Below, piece by piece: positions 8,555 to 16,542 of a stretch of DNA of 64,000 nucleotides. Origin of the DNA: Clostridia bacterium (lineage in GTDB: Bacteria; Bacillota; Clostridia; Christensenellales; Aristaeellaceae); contig JAFQQT010000060.1 of the NCBI GenBank assembly GCA_017410455.1, positions 1 to 64,000 of the forward strand, given 5' to 3'. Position 1 is the stretch's first letter. Every line of letters starts with the position of its first letter. Under the pieces are notes generated by a model. It worked only from the letters and a program-made list of their open reading frames with translations, did not search any database and was not told the DNA's origin. A program made the translations under genes and the position numbers.

Positions 8555-9430
8555 ATGCGCAAGTACGTTATCATGACAGACAGCGACAGCGACCTGCCCT
8601 ATGCCCTGAAGCAGGAGCTGGACATCCCCGTGGTATACATGCCCTATGTGCTGGAGGGCAAGGAGTATTATGACGATCTGGGCCAGACGCTGGATCACAA
8701 GTCCTTCTACGACAAGATGCGCGCCGGCGCCGCTCCCACCACCGCCGCCCTGAACGAGGCGAATTACGAGGATTACTTCGAGCCCATCCTCGCCGGCGGA
8801 CAGGACATCCTGTTCATCGCCTTCTCCAGCCAGCTCTCCGGCACCATCAACGCCATGCGTGCCGCCCGGGAGACCCTGCTTGAAAAGTACCCCGAGCGGA
8901 AGTTCATCATCGTCGATACCCTATCCATTTCCGCGCCTCAGACCCTGCTGGTGCTCAAGGCCTGCGAGATGTACAACGCCGACGCGGAAATGGAGGCCGT
9001 GGCGCAGTGGCTGGAGGATAACAAGCTCCGCGCCCAGGCCTGGTTCACCGTGGACGACCTCAAATACCTGCAGCGTGGCGGCCGTGTGTCTGCCGCTGCG
9101 GCGGTGCTGGGCACGATGCTGGACCTCAAGCCCATCCTGACGGAGACCCGCGAGGGCAAGCTGGCCGCCGCCGCCAAGGTTCGCGGCCGCAAGAAGGCCA
9201 TGGGCTACATCGTGGATAAGGCCGTGGAGAACATCGAGGACCAGAAGGAATGCATCGGCATCGTCCTGCATGCCGACTGCCTGCCCGAGGCCGAGAAGCT
9301 CCTGGCCCAGCTGCAGCAGAAGCTGCCGGACATGACCATCCGCGTGGAGAACATCGGCCCGGTCATCGGCGCCCACGCCGGCCCCGGCGCGCTGGCCTTC
9401 TGCTTCATCGGCAAGGAGCGCCCCATCTGA
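8555..9430 (+). CDS. DegV family fatty-acid-binding protein
   Basis: A 291-residue cytoplasmic protein. DegV/FakB proteins bind a fatty acid and, in FakB, present it to the FakA kinase for phosphorylation. Family features are the N-terminal VIMTDSDSDLPY, the FSSQLSGTINAMRAAR segment near the fatty-acid carboxylate site, YLQRGGRVS and the late IGPVIGAHAGPGALAF. The start at 8555 is supported by CAGGAGG nine bases upstream; an earlier ATG lies close to the predicted transcription start and lacks a site. It has its own promoter and a terminator right after the stop. No fakA gene is in the window. Confidence 0.92.
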   Translation: MRKYVIMTDSDSDLPYALKQELDIPVVYMPYVLEGKEYYDDLGQTLDHKSFYDKMRAGAAPTTAALNEANYEDYFEPILAGGQDILFIAFSSQLSGTINAMRAARETLLEKYPERKFIIVDTLSISAPQTLLVLKACEMYNADAEMEAVAQWLEDNKLRAQAWFTVDDLKYLQRGGRVSAAAAVLGTMLDLKPILTETREGKLAAAAKVRGRKKAMGYIVDKAVENIEDQKECIGIVLHADCLPEAEKLLAQLQQKLPDMTIRVENIGPVIGAHAGPGALAFCFIGKERPI

Positions 9431-9444
9431 TCCTGCAAAAACGC

Positions 9445-9480
9445 AATCCCTCCCGCTCGCACCTGAGCAGGAGGGATTTT
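9445..9480. terminator. Bidirectional Rho-independent terminator
   Basis: AATCCCTCC and GCTC pair with GAGC and GGAGGGATT, followed by TTTTC on the plus strand; upstream AAAAA provides a T-run for the minus strand. It sits between the convergent degV-family gene and the 9488-9892 gene. Confidence 0.85.
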
Positions 9481-9487
9481 CGTATGC

Positions 9488-9892
9488 TTACAGCTTGAAA
9501 AGCATGGTCGAGAAGGCCGCCGCGCAAAGCCCCACGCAGAACACGATGATGTCGATCCAGAAGGCTGCACCGATGAGCTGCATCACACAGCAGAAGACGA
9601 TCTGCGCCAGCGCATACCAGCCAAACACGCGGAAATGCCGCCAGGCAAAGGCCTTGCGCCTTTCGCTCCCGGCCTTCACGGCGTCCTCATACTCCGTGCC
9701 GTTGTACCAGTAGACCGCCTCCGTCTTCCAGACGATGAAGGCCAGCAGCGCCATGTCCGCGGCGGTGAATACGAAGATGACGCGCATCAGCAGCCCGCCA
9801 TCCTCCACCGGGAGAAAACAGCAGAGCATCAGCCCGGCCAGGTAACCCAGCAGCCACCACACAAAGCCCCGATAGTTTTTCTTCAATTCCAT
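9488..9892 (-). CDS. Four-helix membrane protein, unknown function
   Basis: A 134-residue hydrophobic protein with four predicted membrane helices (about 10-27, 37-55, 91-108, 110-130) and a short charged loop between helices 2 and 3 (NGTEYEDAVKAGSERRKA). I recognise no family. It is the last gene of the minus-strand operon starting at 14012, 13 bases after the GH20 gene, and has a ribosome binding site AAGGGGG. It shares the terminator at 9445-9480. Confidence 0.7.
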   Translation of the reverse strand: MELKKNYRGFVWWLLGYLAGLMLCCFLPVEDGGLLMRVIFVFTAADMALLAFIVWKTEAVYWYNGTEYEDAVKAGSERRKAFAWRHFRVFGWYALAQIVFCCVMQLIGAAFWIDIIVFCVGLCAAAFSTMLFKL

Positions 9893-9905
9893 TCGCCGCG
9901 CCCCC

Positions 9906-11705
9906 TTACATCAGCTGCTGCACGTACCATGCCACCACATCCCGGATGCGCCACAGCTCCGATTCCTTCGAGACCTCGCGCCACTGCCGCTCATAGCGCC
10001 GCAGCCAGCGTTCCAGCGCCTTCGCCACGTCGGGGGCTTTCGCGCCCTTCAGCACCGCGTGGTACGCCGCATCCCACAGGCGGATGGCCTCCGCCGCGTT
10101 CAGCCAGCGGGCGATCATCGGGCGATGGGGCGCGTCCATGTGCAGCGCGCAATCCCGCAGCGCCGCCTCCGCCGCACCAACCCGCTCCCGGGCCGCAAGG
10201 AGGGCCTCCTCCGGGACGGCACGGAGCTGCCAGTCGCCCTCCAGCACACCCTGCTGATGATCCTTGTGGCGCACGATGTTCCACCAGCCATAGACCGGGG
10301 CGTCCGCCAGCTCCGCGATGATGCCGCACACCCGGCCGCTGCGGTCGCCATAATGCAGGCGGGAGATGCTCTCCAGGAGCGCATTCACATCCGGCAGCGT
10401 CCCGTTCCACGCCGCGCACGCGCCGATCATCAGCCCCGGCAGGGAGAAGCGCGGGTCGCTGATGTGGCCATAGTCGCCCCAGTCGGTGTTGAGCAGGCCG
10501 GCTGCGCCGTATTTTGCACCATACTCCGCCATGCGGCGGATGTTATGGCAGCTGTTATGGATGCGGGGCAGCCACTGGTTCCAGCTGCTCACGCCCGGGC
10601 AGACATACTGCGTCGCCCCGGCCTGAGCGAGGATGCGCGTGGCATCCTCCCGCTCGGTGGCGCTGTATCCCCAGTTGAGGCAGATGGTGCCCTCCGGCAG
10701 CTCGCCCAGCGCATCGGGGAACCTGAGCACGATGTCGCCCCAGAACATGGGCGTGCGCCCCCGGGTGACCACATGCTCGCAAAGGGCCCTGACGAAGCCC
10801 ATGTACAGCGCGCGCTCTTCCCTGCCCTGATTGCGCCCCTTGCCCAGGTCGAAGGTCTCGTCGGCGCAGATGTTGAAGTACGGCGAACGGAACAGCGCCA
10901 TGTATTCGTCGATCATCGAGAGGATCAGCCGCAGCGATTCCGGGTTCGTCGGGTCGATGGTGTGGTGCGCCATGCGGTTGGGCATGGTGGAGGGCATGCG
11001 GTCGCTCTCCGGCAGCTCGCACAGATGGCTGAAGCGCCTGGTGCGCAGCAGCTCAAACAGGTGCCCGAAGGTGGAAAGCGAGGGCACCAGGTCGATCCCG
11101 CGACAGGCGCAGTAATCATCCAGCGCCAGGATCTCCTCCGCCGTCAGGGGCGTGCCCGCCACCGCATGCAGCTCCGGCAGGTCGCGGAAGAGATAAGTAT
11201 GCTCCACATAGAGCTGCAGCTGGTTGATCTTGTACAGGCAGCACGCGTCCGCCAGGTGCATGAGCCAGTCCAGCGTCGGGATGCGCCCGCGGGTCACATC
11301 GTGATAGAACCCGCGCGCCCTGAAGGTCGCAGCGTCCTCAATGGCGAGGGCCGGCAGCGTCCAGCCGCACTGGCGGATGATCTGCCGCAGGGTCTGCGCA
11401 CCGCAGAGCACGTCCGTCACCCAGCGACCGCAGATCGTGACGCCATCGGGCGTGATTGTCAGCGTGTAGCCATCTCCCGGCTTATCGGGCACGGTGCGCA
11501 GCCGGATATCGCCCGCTTGCACACCAGCGCCGGCAAGTTCCAGGTGCAGGCCGCAGACAGCCTCCACCTCCTGCTGCAGCTGCTCAGCGGCGGTGCGGAG
11601 CTTGCCCATGAAGGCATGCTCCATCACGATGCGGGTCCGGGGCGAAATGACAAAGAAGCCCTCGTCCATCCGAAGGCTTTTGGGGGCAGGCAGAAGATGC
11701 AGCAT
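9906..11705 (-). CDS. Glycoside hydrolase family 20 (beta-N-acetylhexosaminidase-like)
   Basis: The 599-residue protein has a GH20 N-terminal domain (about 1-115) and a TIM-barrel catalytic domain opening with FRARGFYHDVTRGRIPTLD. The catalytic Asp-Glu pair of the family is visible in FNICADETFDLGKG (D282, E283), where Glu is the acid/base and Asp orients the substrate acetamido group. The helical C-terminal region (about 450-599) is an accessory part. No signal peptide is present, so it probably acts on imported N-acetylhexosamine oligosaccharides in the cytoplasm. The second ATG (11705) is chosen because AAGGAG lies eight bases upstream. It follows the deaminase gene by 24 bases. Confidence 0.88.
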   Translation of the reverse strand: MLHLLPAPKSLRMDEGFFVISPRTRIVMEHAFMGKLRTAAEQLQQEVEAVCGLHLELAGAGVQAGDIRLRTVPDKPGDGYTLTITPDGVTICGRWVTDVLCGAQTLRQIIRQCGWTLPALAIEDAATFRARGFYHDVTRGRIPTLDWLMHLADACCLYKINQLQLYVEHTYLFRDLPELHAVAGTPLTAEEILALDDYCACRGIDLVPSLSTFGHLFELLRTRRFSHLCELPESDRMPSTMPNRMAHHTIDPTNPESLRLILSMIDEYMALFRSPYFNICADETFDLGKGRNQGREERALYMGFVRALCEHVVTRGRTPMFWGDIVLRFPDALGELPEGTICLNWGYSATEREDATRILAQAGATQYVCPGVSSWNQWLPRIHNSCHNIRRMAEYGAKYGAAGLLNTDWGDYGHISDPRFSLPGLMIGACAAWNGTLPDVNALLESISRLHYGDRSGRVCGIIAELADAPVYGWWNIVRHKDHQQGVLEGDWQLRAVPEEALLAARERVGAAEAALRDCALHMDAPHRPMIARWLNAAEAIRLWDAAYHAVLKGAKAPDVAKALERWLRRYERQWREVSKESELWRIRDVVAWYVQQLM

Positions 11706-11729
11706 GGTCATCGCTCCTTGCAGGGGGGA

Positions 11730-12200
11730 TCAGGCCGTGGGCGGCGCGGTTTCGGGGTCGAAGCGCTCCAGCAGGATGCCCGCCTCGGAGAAGAGCTCCA
11801 GGGTGAAGGCGTCCGGGTAGCCCTCCTGATACACCACGCGGCGGATGCCCGTGTTGATGATGATGCGGGCGCACATGCTGCAGGGCTGGTGGGTGCAGTA
11901 GAGGGTCGCGCCATCGATGGAGATGCCCAGCTTGGCCGCCTGGATGATGGCGTTCTGCTCGGCATGGATGGCATAGCAGACCTCCGCCCGGGTGCCGGAG
12001 GCGATGCCCAGCTTGCGGCGCAGGCACTCGCCGCGCTCCTTACAGGTCTTCAGCCCCGCCGGCGCGCCGTTGTAGCCGGTGGTCATGATGCGCTTGTCCT
12101 TGACGATGACGCAGCCGATGGCCCGCCCGGGGGTGTTGCAGCTCGTCCATGTGGCGATCACATGCGCCATCTCCATAAAGCGGCTGTCCCATTTGTTCAT
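11730..12200 (-). CDS. dCMP deaminase-type cytidine/deoxycytidylate deaminase
   Basis: A 156-residue zinc deaminase. The catalytic HAEQNAI (zinc His and proton-shuttling Glu) and the zinc ligands in QPCSMCARIII match the dCMP deaminase/ComEB group, as does NGAPAG near the N terminus. These enzymes convert dCMP to dUMP for dTMP synthesis. The ATG at 12200 is preferred over an upstream GTG because AAGGAG is eight bases before it. It is in an operon with secreted and glycan-active proteins, to which it has no obvious functional link. Confidence 0.88.
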   Translation of the reverse strand: MNKWDSRFMEMAHVIATWTSCNTPGRAIGCVIVKDKRIMTTGYNGAPAGLKTCKERGECLRRKLGIASGTRAEVCYAIHAEQNAIIQAAKLGISIDGATLYCTHQPCSMCARIIINTGIRRVVYQEGYPDAFTLELFSEAGILLERFDPETAPPTA

Positions 12201-12212
12201 CCTGTACACTCC

Positions 12213-12872
12213 TTACCTGATGCCCTGCCACAGGGCTTCCGTTTCCTGCTCGAAAAGCTGTTCCAGGTCAATGTCGTCCTTTGGCATGATGACCTCCCAC
12301 ACGATGCATTCGTCATAACTGCCCAGCGTGTGATCGCGAACGGTCATGTGGAGGATATCGCCATGAATGATCGTGGTGAAGGTCTGCCCCTCATAGCGCT
12401 CCTCCGTCCACTCATCGCTGACGGCGCTGCGGATGAGCTTCAGCGTCAGGCCATCCCAGCGGTAGAGGTTCGTCACATGCAGCAGCCCTGCGTATCCACC
12501 GTTCCAGTGGGTGGACACGATCCCCCACTCCGGGTGCAGGCTGACGTTGCAGAGCCGTTCCTCGCTGCTGTCGGTAATGACACGGACATATGCGCCGCCA
12601 GTTGTGTCATAGACAAAAAGCTCGCTGAAAAAATTGTTCGCGCCCATGACGGTATCCACCACGATATCCTCGATGCCATCGAAGTTCACGTCCCGTAATT
12701 CAATGTACACATCGTCCTCCATGGCCGTGAACCAGATATCCTGCCCGTTCGGCGCGGTGTACTGGTGGATATAGAAGAAGTCCGCCGTCTGACCCAGAAC
12801 CGTCGTTTCCGCCGCCGCGGAAGCCATCAGCATCGCCAGCAGGCACGCCAGCGCCGCCACGCATCTGCGCAT
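12213..12872 (-). CDS. Secreted protein with FG-GAP/EF-hand-like calcium motif, paralogue of next gene
   Basis: A 219-residue protein with a signal peptide (MRRCVAALACLLAMLMASAA). The motif DVNFDGIEDIVV resembles the calcium-binding loops of FG-GAP and XAC2610-type proteins. The whole mature region aligns with the C-terminal half of the 12882-14012 product: shared patterns include GQ-I-F-AME-D, DVNFDG--DIVV, SLHPEWG versus ILHPQYG, and a C-terminal E-LW-G-R. This points to a tandem duplication in which this copy lacks the SH3 domains. The function is unknown; surface location is likely. It is 9 bases downstream of its paralogue. Confidence 0.72.
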   Translation of the reverse strand: MRRCVAALACLLAMLMASAAAETTVLGQTADFFYIHQYTAPNGQDIWFTAMEDDVYIELRDVNFDGIEDIVVDTVMGANNFFSELFVYDTTGGAYVRVITDSSEERLCNVSLHPEWGIVSTHWNGGYAGLLHVTNLYRWDGLTLKLIRSAVSDEWTEERYEGQTFTTIIHGDILHMTVRDHTLGSYDECIVWEVIMPKDDIDLEQLFEQETEALWQGIR

Positions 12873-12881
12873 AGATACTCC

Positions 12882-14012
12882 TTACCGCAGCCCTTCCCAG
12901 AGGTGCTGCTTCATCTCTTCCAGCATTTCGGCGTCCATACCGTTCAGGTCGACGATCTCCTCATGCAGCAGCGTGCTGTCACCCTCTGCTGTGTAGGCGT
13001 ACACAGTCAGCGACGCCTGCCGGCTGTGCATCACGATCACAAAGGACGTGCCCTCCGAGCGGTACTCCCGCCGCTCCTCAGAGGTGGAGCGGCGCACCAG
13101 GCGCAGGCTGCTGCCCTCCCAGCGCATCAGGCAGTCCTCATAGAGGGCACCCGCATTGCCGGCCTTGGCGCTGCTGGCGACATAGCCGTACTGCGGGTGG
13201 AGGATGTAGTTGGCGATCCCCTCCACGCCGGGGTGATCCGCGCGGATATAGCCCGCTTCCGTCCAGACGAAGAACTCGTAGTAGCAGTTCGTCGCGCCAC
13301 GGATGGTGGTGACCACGATGTCCGCGCGGCCATCGAAGTTCACGTCCTCCAGGGTTATGAAGGGGTCCGCCTCCATGGCCACGAAGTAGATCGTCTGGCC
13401 GTTCCCCGCGTCATACGCGTGGATGTACCCGCCATCCGCTGTGGTCCCGACAATGCTGCTGCCCGCAGCCACCGGAGCAGGTGACGCAGCCGGGACAGTC
13501 GCAGCCGGAGCTGTGGAAGCCTCCGGGGTCTGCCGGGGCGCAGGAGCCGCAGCGGTGAGGAAGTCCGTCACCACATAGCCGCGCTGGCCATTCCAGAGTA
13601 CATACCCCCAGCCCACAGCCGTTTCGCCCATGAGCTGCAGGGCCGTGCCATTATCCAGCCGCGCCAGGACGGTGGCCTCGAAGGAGTCCTCCTGGCGCAG
13701 GTTGACCCAGTCGCTGGTGGTGTTGTTCACAACGCAGTCCCGGAAGGCCAGCTGCGCCTCCCCGGCAAGGTGCTCCGTGCGGACATACCCCGTCTGGGAG
13801 CCGATGCGCACCCGGGACCAGCCGCCGCTGGTGGCCGTCAGCCGCTCCACGGGCGTACCGGTGTAGTACACCCCCAGGGACGACGCCGAGTCCACCGGCG
13901 AAGAGCGCAGGTGCACCTCATCCGCCGCACCGCCATCGATGAACATCGTTTCCGCACAGGCCGTACCGGCAACAGCCAGCAGCACCAGCAGCAGCATCCA
14001 CAGTCGCTTCAT
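12882..14012 (-). CDS. Secreted protein with two bacterial SH3 domains and a C-terminal FG-GAP-like domain
   Basis: A 376-residue exported protein. A signal peptide (residues 1-20) is followed by SH3b repeat 1 (about 25-85, EVHLRSSPVDSASSLGVYY ... GWSRVRIGSQTGYVRTEHL) and SH3b repeat 2 (about 90-155, WVNLRQEDSFEATVLARLD ... GQRGYVVTDFL). A Pro/Ala-rich linker (about 157-190) leads to a domain containing DVNFDGRADIVV, paralogous to the next gene. SH3b domains often bind cell-wall peptides. The ATG at 14012 follows AGGAGG at good distance. It is first in a five-gene operon from the promoter at 14087-14115. Confidence 0.8.
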   Translation of the reverse strand: MKRLWMLLLVLLAVAGTACAETMFIDGGAADEVHLRSSPVDSASSLGVYYTGTPVERLTATSGGWSRVRIGSQTGYVRTEHLAGEAQLAFRDCVVNNTTSDWVNLRQEDSFEATVLARLDNGTALQLMGETAVGWGYVLWNGQRGYVVTDFLTAAAPAPRQTPEASTAPAATVPAASPAPVAAGSSIVGTTADGGYIHAYDAGNGQTIYFVAMEADPFITLEDVNFDGRADIVVTTIRGATNCYYEFFVWTEAGYIRADHPGVEGIANYILHPQYGYVASSAKAGNAGALYEDCLMRWEGSSLRLVRRSTSEERREYRSEGTSFVIVMHSRQASLTVYAYTAEGDSTLLHEEIVDLNGMDAEMLEEMKQHLWEGLR

Positions 14013-14086
14013 CCTTCGTTCCTCCTGCAGCCTTTTGTGATACAACGCTTCAGGGCAGAGTTTTCCTCCCGGAACGGGCTTTCCTC

Positions 14087-14115
14087 ATTATATTATGCCT
14101 GTGCCCCGCTGTCAA
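14087..14115 (-). promoter_or_regulatory. Sigma-A promoter of the five-gene minus-strand operon
   Basis: Minus strand: TTGACA (14110-14115), 17-base spacer, TATAAT (14087-14092), a full consensus match. It is about 75 bases upstream of the ATG at 14012. Confidence 0.88.
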
Positions 14116-14165
14116 GAATCGCCTTGCGGGCGCATATCCTCCCCCGACGGAAGGGGGAAACGCCC

Positions 14166-15494
14166 ATGGCACAGTCGCTCAAACGGCAAACGCTGATCCT
14201 GACCCTGGCCAACGCCTACACCCGCGCGCTGGGCTTTATCCTGCGGCTGCTTTCAGCTCGGCTGATGGGCGCGGAAGCCCTGGGCGTGATGGAGCTGTCC
14301 TCCTCGGCCATCATGCTGGCCATCACCCCGGTAACGGCGGGCATCCCCAGCGCCATCAGCCGCCTGACTGCGCAGCCCGGCGCGGATGAGCGGGCCATCC
14401 TCCGCGCAGGCCTGACGCTGGTGAAGCGGCTGAGCCTGGCGCTGATCCCCCTCATGCTGCTGCTCGCGCCCGGCATGGCCTGGCTGCTGGGGGACTGGCG
14501 GACGCTGCCATCCATCCTCACCAGCGCCCCGGCCATCCTGCTGCTGGGGCTGTGCGCGGTGTACAGCGGCTGGTTCTGCGGCCGCGCGGACATGCGCACC
14601 CCCGCCCTCAACGAATGCGCGGAGCAGACCGTCCGCTGCTGCCTGTGCGTGGCGCTGCTGCTGGGGCTGGCGGGGCGCAGCGTTGCGTTGACGGCGGCGC
14701 TGCCCGGGCTGGCGGAGATCGTCGCCGGCGTGGCAGTGTGGTTCCTGTTCCGCCGCAGCGCGCCACGGCTTGCGCGCGCAAAGACGGATCCGCGCCTGAG
14801 GCAGCAGGTGCTGCACCTCGCCGCCCCCATCACCGCCGCCCGCCTGTGCCAGACGGTGCTGCGGGCCCTGAACGCCGTGCTGCTGCCGGTCTGCCTGCGG
14901 CGCTCCGGGCTGACCCAGGCTGCTGCCACGGCGCAGTTCGGCCTGTTCAGCGGCATGGCTGCCCCGCTGATGATGCTGCCCGGCGTGGTCACCGGCGCCA
15001 TGTGTACCGTGGCAGCTCCGGCTGTATCCCGCCAGGAGGGGCATCCTGCAAAGCTTCGGCGCACGATGCGCCAGCTGCTGCTCTCCGGCGGCGGCGTGGG
15101 GCTGGCGGCGGCCTCGCTGATCTTTGCCGGGGCGGATTTCATCAGCACGGGCCTGTACTCCGAGGCCGCCCTCGCGCCGCTGCTGCGCCTGATGGCCCCC
15201 ACTGCGCTACTCGCCTCCCTGCAGCAGGTGCAGTTCGGGCTGATCACCGGCCTGGGGCTGCAGAAGAAGACGCTCTGCCCCACCATCGCCTGTACCATGA
15301 TCACCCTGGGCATCACGGCCTGTCTCTGCCCCATGCCGCAGATACGGCTGAGCGGCGCCGCCATCGCCGGCCTTGCCAGCCAGCTGGTGCGAACGGTCTG
15401 GAACCAGGCGCTCCTGCACAGGGCCATCCACAGCGCAGATGCGGCTTCCGGCCATCCGCAGCCCTGCGCCTTGCGCCGCAATGTCACCGGATGA
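14166..15494 (+). CDS. SpoVB/MurJ-type polysaccharide (lipid II-like) flippase
   Basis: A 442-residue polytopic membrane protein with about 12 helices, of the MOP exporter superfamily. The N terminus KRQTLILTLANAYTRALGFI and the LMGAEALGVMEL segment are typical of SpoVB/YtgP relatives that flip lipid-linked sugars during sporulation or wall synthesis. GITPV-like and NAVLLPVCLRRSGL features also fit. It is somewhat shorter than usual (about 500). The ATG follows GAAGGGGG. Whether it serves spore cortex (SpoVB) or another lipid-linked glycan cannot be told from the sequence. A hairpin without a T-run (15512-15538) follows. Confidence 0.82.
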   Translation: MAQSLKRQTLILTLANAYTRALGFILRLLSARLMGAEALGVMELSSSAIMLAITPVTAGIPSAISRLTAQPGADERAILRAGLTLVKRLSLALIPLMLLLAPGMAWLLGDWRTLPSILTSAPAILLLGLCAVYSGWFCGRADMRTPALNECAEQTVRCCLCVALLLGLAGRSVALTAALPGLAEIVAGVAVWFLFRRSAPRLARAKTDPRLRQQVLHLAAPITAARLCQTVLRALNAVLLPVCLRRSGLTQAAATAQFGLFSGMAAPLMMLPGVVTGAMCTVAAPAVSRQEGHPAKLRRTMRQLLLSGGGVGLAAASLIFAGADFISTGLYSEAALAPLLRLMAPTALLASLQQVQFGLITGLGLQKKTLCPTIACTMITLGITACLCPMPQIRLSGAAIAGLASQLVRTVWNQALLHRAIHSADAASGHPQPCALRRNVTG

Positions 15495-15638
15495 TGCACC
15501 GGCCGATTCCCGCCCGGGACATACCCAGCCTCCCGGGCCCGCTTCGCTTCCTCAACGAGCAGGATGATAATCCCGGTGGCACTCAACAGCGCGGTTCTCA
15601 TCCCGGCAAAATTAATTTCACTTTTTTTCCGAAACCCC

Positions 15639-15667
15639 TTGACACGTCCATCGATGTGTGATATTAT
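15639..15667 (+). promoter_or_regulatory. tRNA operon sigma-A promoter
   Basis: TTGACA (15639-15644), 17-base spacer, TATTAT (15662-15667). It starts transcription roughly 25 bases before the first tRNA. Confidence 0.88.
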
Positions 15668-15698
15668 AGCTTTGTTGTCACGCGGCAACACTCCATAT

Positions 15699-15775
<77 letters not shown>

Positions 15776-15778
15776 CAT

Positions 15779-15852
15779 GGCTCGGTAGCTCAGTCGGTTA
15801 GAGCAACGGATTCATAACCCGTAGGTCGTAGGTTCGATTCCCACCCGAGCCA
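15779..15852 (+). tRNA. Elongator-type tRNA-Met (CAT), 3' CCA not encoded
   Basis: Acceptor GGCTCGG pairs with CCGAGCC; D-arm GCTC/GAGC; anticodon loop TTCATAA; T-arm GTAGG TTCGATT CCCAC. The anticodon stem (ACGGA/CCCGT) and the T-stem each contain one A-C mismatch. CCA is absent, the genome reading A then CTTG. A CAT anticodon could also be tRNA-Ile2 with a lysidine-modified C34, but the overall pattern looks like Met. Confidence 0.85.
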
Positions 15853-15857
15853 CTTGT

Positions 15858-15884
15858 CCCGAAGCAGTTGCTTCGGGCTTTTTT
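15858..15884 (+). terminator. Rho-independent terminator of the tRNA operon
   Basis: CCCGAAGC, loop AGTT, GCTTCGGG, then CTTTTTT. It begins six bases after the second tRNA. Confidence 0.93.
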
Positions 15885-15950
15885 GTTGCCCCCCGCACAC
15901 AGCACATAGCAGCGCCCCCGGACGGCTTCGTTCCGGGGGCGCTGGTCTGT

Positions 15951-16418
15951 TCACTTGTGTTCCGGCAGCTGGCGGCTGACGCTGATGAGGCATGCCAGCG
16001 CGGAGTTGAGGCGCTTGGCTTCGCTGGCGCTGAGGGTCTCCTGCCATTCGGCGATCTGCTCGGCAATCACGCCGCGGATGGCCGCCGCCATCTCCACGCC
16101 CGCGGGCAGCAGTTCGACATTCACGATGCGGCGATCCCGGCTGCTGCGCACACGCTCGAGCAGCTTGCGTTCCGCCATGCTGTCCAGCAGCGGGGTGATG
16201 TTCGGCTTGGCAATGCCCAGGCCGCGGCTGATCTCGCCGATGCTCATGCTGCCGGAAGAGAGCATGCACAGGATCTGCACATGGGAGAAGGGCATATCGA
16301 ACCTGCGCGTGATGGCGTCAACGCGCACAAGCCGCTTGGGCAGCATCGGCAGCGCGTCGAACATGTTCCCCGTGATGGAATCCACCAGCATATCGTCTTC
16401 CGTCCAGTTCCTGGCCAT
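15951..16418 (-). CDS. MarR family transcriptional regulator
   Basis: A 155-residue winged-helix repressor. The DNA-binding part is SHVQILCMLSSGSMSIGEIS, then RGLGIAKPNITPLLDSM (recognition helix) and the wing RVRSSRDRRIVNVELLPAG, which is the canonical MarR pattern. Helices at both ends would form the dimer interface. The ATG at 16418 (MARNWTEDD) is preferred: GGAGG lies about nine bases upstream, and the longer frame would run over the promoter and palindrome at 16447-16510. It probably represses itself through that palindrome. No transporter or enzyme is co-oriented next to it, so its ligand and other targets are unknown. Confidence 0.9.
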   Translation of the reverse strand: MARNWTEDDMLVDSITGNMFDALPMLPKRLVRVDAITRRFDMPFSHVQILCMLSSGSMSIGEISRGLGIAKPNITPLLDSMAERKLLERVRSSRDRRIVNVELLPAGVEMAAAIRGVIAEQIAEWQETLSASEAKRLNSALACLISVSRQLPEHK

Positions 16419-16446
16419 ATCGGTCACCCTCCATCCTGTTCCAGCA

Positions 16447-16465
16447 TCCTGAATGACATTCAGGA
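16447..16465. promoter_or_regulatory. Palindromic operator, probable MarR autoregulation site
   Basis: A perfect 19-base palindrome around a central A, TCCTGAATG-A-CATTCAGGA. It lies between the -10 box (16482-16487) and the marR start codon, starting about ten bases after the expected transcription start. MarR dimers bind palindromes of this size, and this placement would block transcription. Confidence 0.7.
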
Positions 16466-16481
16466 CATAACAATCATTTGT

Positions 16482-16510
16482 ATTATAACATATCAAATCC
16501 AATTATGCAA
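16482..16510 (-). promoter_or_regulatory. Sigma-A promoter of the marR gene
   Basis: Minus strand: TTGCAT (16505-16510), 17-base spacer, TATAAT (16482-16487). Confidence 0.82.
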
Positions 16511-16542
16511 CATCGGTTGTACACAAAAAACTGTGTTCGTCA

